NCBI RefSeq assembly: GCF_014323725.1
Contig: NZ_JABVED010000005.1
Span: 62,001 to 126,000 of the forward strand
DNA: 64,000 bases
From: Actinokineospora xionganensis
GTDB lineage: Bacteria; Actinomycetota; Actinomycetes; Mycobacteriales; Pseudonocardiaceae
Direction of reading: 5' to 3'
Shown one piece after another: positions 62,422 through 64,000 of this stretch (its first letter is position 1; each line of letters starts with the position of its first letter). Made by a program: the position numbers and the translations under genes. The notes beneath the pieces are model-generated. The model saw only the letters and a list, made by a program, of their open reading frames with translations, did not search any database and had not been told where the DNA came from.

Positions 62422-63879
62422 GTGATCCGGTTGACGTTGCGGGAAATCGCCGACGCGATCGGTGGTGAGCTGCACAACGCCGACGGGTCCGAAATGGTGA
62501 CCGGCTCGGTCGAGTTCGACTCGCGCGCGGTCGCGCCGGGCGGACTGTTCATCGCGATGCCGGGGGAGCGGGTCGACGGCCACGACTTCGCCGCCGCGGC
62601 GGTCGAGGCGGGTGCGGCGGGCGTCCTCGCCGCGCGGCCCGTCGACGCGCCCGCGGTGATCGTGCCCGCGGCGACCGACGCGCACACCCGGTCCGTCGCC
62701 CTCGTCGCCGACACCGACGGGTCCGGCGCCGCCGTCCTCGCGGGGCTCGGCGCGCTCGCCCGGGCCGTGGTCGACCGGCTCGACGGCGTCACCGTCGTCG
62801 GCGTGACCGGCTCGTCGGGCAAGACGTCCACCAAGGACCTGATCGCGCAGCTGCTCGAGCCGATGGGCCCGACCGTGGCGCCCCCCGGCTCCTTCAACAA
62901 CGAACTCGGTCACCCCTGGACCGTGCTGCGCGCCGACGAGAACACCAGGCACCTCGTGCTGGAGCTCTCCGCCCGCGGCCCCGGCCACATCGCCGCGCTC
63001 TGCGACGTCGCGCCCCCGCGTATCGGTGTGGTGATCAACGTCGGCAGCGCGCACCTCGGCGAGTTCGGTTCGCGCGAAGACATCGCCAGGACCAAGGGCG
63101 AACTGGTCGAGAAGCTGCCCGCCGACGGCGTCGCCGTGCTCAACGCCGACGACCCACTGGTCGCCGCGATGGCCGAGCGCACCGCCGCCCGGGTCGTCAT
63201 GGTCGGCGAGGCGCCGCACGCGCAGGTGCGCGCGGTCGGCATCGAGATCGACGAATCCGCCAGGGCGAGCTTCACGCTGGTCACGCCCGTCGGCGAGGCC
63301 AAGGTCAAGCTCGGCCTGCACGGCGCCCACCACGTCGGCAACGCGCTCGCCGCGGCCGCGGTCGCGCTGGAACTCGGCGCCACACCGGACGACATCGCCG
63401 AGCGGCTCTCCGGGGCCCGGCGGGTCTCGGCGCGCCGGATGGAGGTGACCACCCGCGCGGACGGTGTCACGGTGGTCAACGACTCCTACAACGCCAACCC
63501 CGAGTCGGTGCGCGCCGCCCTCAAGACCCTGGCGACGATGGCTCGCACGGGTGAGCGGCGGCGGTCCTGGGCCGTGCTCGGCGTGATGGGCGAGTTGGGC
63601 GACTCGGCTGTGAGCGCGCACGACGAGATCGGCAGACTCGCCGTGCGATTGGACATCAACCGCCTGGTGGTGGTGGGCGACGGAGCCCGCGCGATGCACC
63701 AAGGGGCGCACCTGGAAGGTTCGTGGGGAGAGGAGTCGGTGCTCGTGCCGGACGTCGATGCCGCGGTGGCGCTGCTGCGCGCCGAACTGGCACCACGTGA
63801 CGTGGTGCTCGTGAAGGCCTCCAAGGCGGCCGCGCTGTGGCGCGTCGCCGACGCGCTGCTGGCGGAGGATGCCCAGTGA
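62422..63879 (+). CDS. murF: UDP-MurNAc-tripeptide:D-alanyl-D-alanine ligase
   Basis: 485 residues. [19 protein letters not shown] in the N-terminal domain, ATP site [16 protein letters not shown] near 131-146, [13 protein letters not shown], and [17 protein letters not shown] in the C-terminal domain. Adds D-Ala-D-Ala to finish the UDP-MurNAc-pentapeptide. GTG at 62422 with GGAGG 7 bases upstream. The stop overlaps the mraY GTG (GTGA). The 21-bp repeat array lies immediately ahead of its ribosome-binding site. Confidence 0.95.
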   Translation: MIRLTLREIADAIGGELHNADGSEMVTGSVEFDSRAVAPGGLFIAMPGERVDGHDFAAAAVEAGAAGVLAARPVDAPAVIVPAATDAHTRSVALVADTDGSGAAVLAGLGALARAVVDRLDGVTVVGVTGSSGKTSTKDLIAQLLEPMGPTVAPPGSFNNELGHPWTVLRADENTRHLVLELSARGPGHIAALCDVAPPRIGVVINVGSAHLGEFGSREDIARTKGELVEKLPADGVAVLNADDPLVAAMAERTAARVVMVGEAPHAQVRAVGIEIDESARASFTLVTPVGEAKVKLGLHGAHHVGNALAAAAVALELGATPDDIAERLSGARRVSARRMEVTTRADGVTVVNDSYNANPESVRAALKTLATMARTGERRRSWAVLGVMGELGDSAVSAHDEIGRLAVRLDINRLVVVGDGARAMHQGAHLEGSWGEESVLVPDVDAAVALLRAELAPRDVVLVKASKAAALWRVADALLAEDAQ

Positions 63880-64000
63880 AGAGCATTCTCATCGCGGCCG
63901 CGATCGCGATGGTCGTCTCGATCCTGCTCACCCCGTACCTGATCCGCGTGTTCTCCCGGCAGGGTTTCGGCCAGGAGATCCGTGAAGAGGGCCCACAGGG
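63876..64000 (+). CDS. mraY: Phospho-MurNAc-pentapeptide transferase, 3' truncated
   Basis: Only the first 41 codons are in the window. GTG at 63876 overlaps the murF stop. The product starts [19 protein letters not shown] and continues [18 protein letters not shown], the conserved opening of MraY: first transmembrane helix, then the cytoplasmic GQxIRxxGPxxH loop. It makes lipid I at the cytoplasmic membrane. The rest lies beyond the window end. Confidence 0.93.
   Translation, partial: MKSILIAAAIAMVVSILLTPYLIRVFSRQGFGQEIREEGPQ

Overview
The window is 64 kb of chromosomal, very GC-rich actinobacterial DNA. It most resembles the family Pseudonocardiaceae and its relatives. Supporting signs are the many GTG starts and leaderless-type promoters (TAnnnT about 7 bases before the start codon), a WhiB protein, a SigF/anti-SigF/STAS module, a principal-like SigB, DUF3039/3040/3099 genes, and a MurE with the DNPR motif of meso-diaminopimelate cell walls. 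No rRNA, tRNA, phage, transposase or CRISPR array was seen. Genus and species cannot be fixed from sequence reading alone.

Layout. 0-3.6 kb: lysine (de)acetylation pair acuC (cut by the window edge) and patA. 3.6-10.3 kb: GntR/UTRA regulator, SGNH hydrolase, a thiolase lacking its second cysteine, a carotenoid-oxygenase remnant overlapping a tandem-HxlR regulator, two paralogous lipoproteins and an M23 peptidase. 10.4-17.8 kb: class I fumarase, sigB with a SigH/SigR-type promoter, dtd, two methyltransferases, DUF3099, and a PfkB kinase. 17.9-25.9 kb: a three-gene ABC-2 exporter lying between the PfkB kinase and psuG, then a Spo0M-like protein, DUF3039 and a solitary RND pump. 26-34 kb: YihY/BrkB protein, SF2 helicase, and a D-xylose-type ABC importer operon (xylFGH) with a ROK repressor and a clear operator. 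34-42.4 kb: small zinc-ribbon protein, R2K ATP-grasp protein, Thr-rich surface-type protein, Nei2, LysE exporter, orphan ParA, methyltransferase, DinB, sirtuin, and a secreted protein. 42.4-45 kb: SigF stress module (rsbW-like, sigF, whiB, STAS, HATPase) with three SigF-type promoters (GTTT-N16-GGGTAT/C). 45-48.7 kb: PHP/HhH protein, acyl-CoA oxidase-type dehydrogenase, DUF3040. 48.7-53.6 kb: moxR-DUF58-tgpA operon. 54-64 kb: the division and cell wall (dcw) cluster mraZ-rsmH-ftsL-(orf)-ftsI-murE-murF-mraY, the last gene cut by the window end.

How the parts work together. The dcw genes make peptidoglycan precursors and the septal synthase. MraZ probably represses its own promoter through four 10-bp-spaced TGGNG boxes, and a perfect LexA box lies between ftsI and murE. 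The FtsL-like and FtsI proteins both carry about 290-residue low-complexity cytoplasmic tails, and an extra open frame sits between them. SigF appears to feed back on its own operon and on whiB. Two deacetylases (AcuC, sirtuin) and PatA form a protein-acetylation set.

The least explained signals are: a family of 21-bp intergenic repeats (a 53-bp perfect inverted repeat at 21.3 kb and a tandem array between murE and murF), a separate 30-bp inverted repeat at 3.6 kb, the repeat-rich tails of the divisome proteins, and the SOS box inside the dcw cluster.
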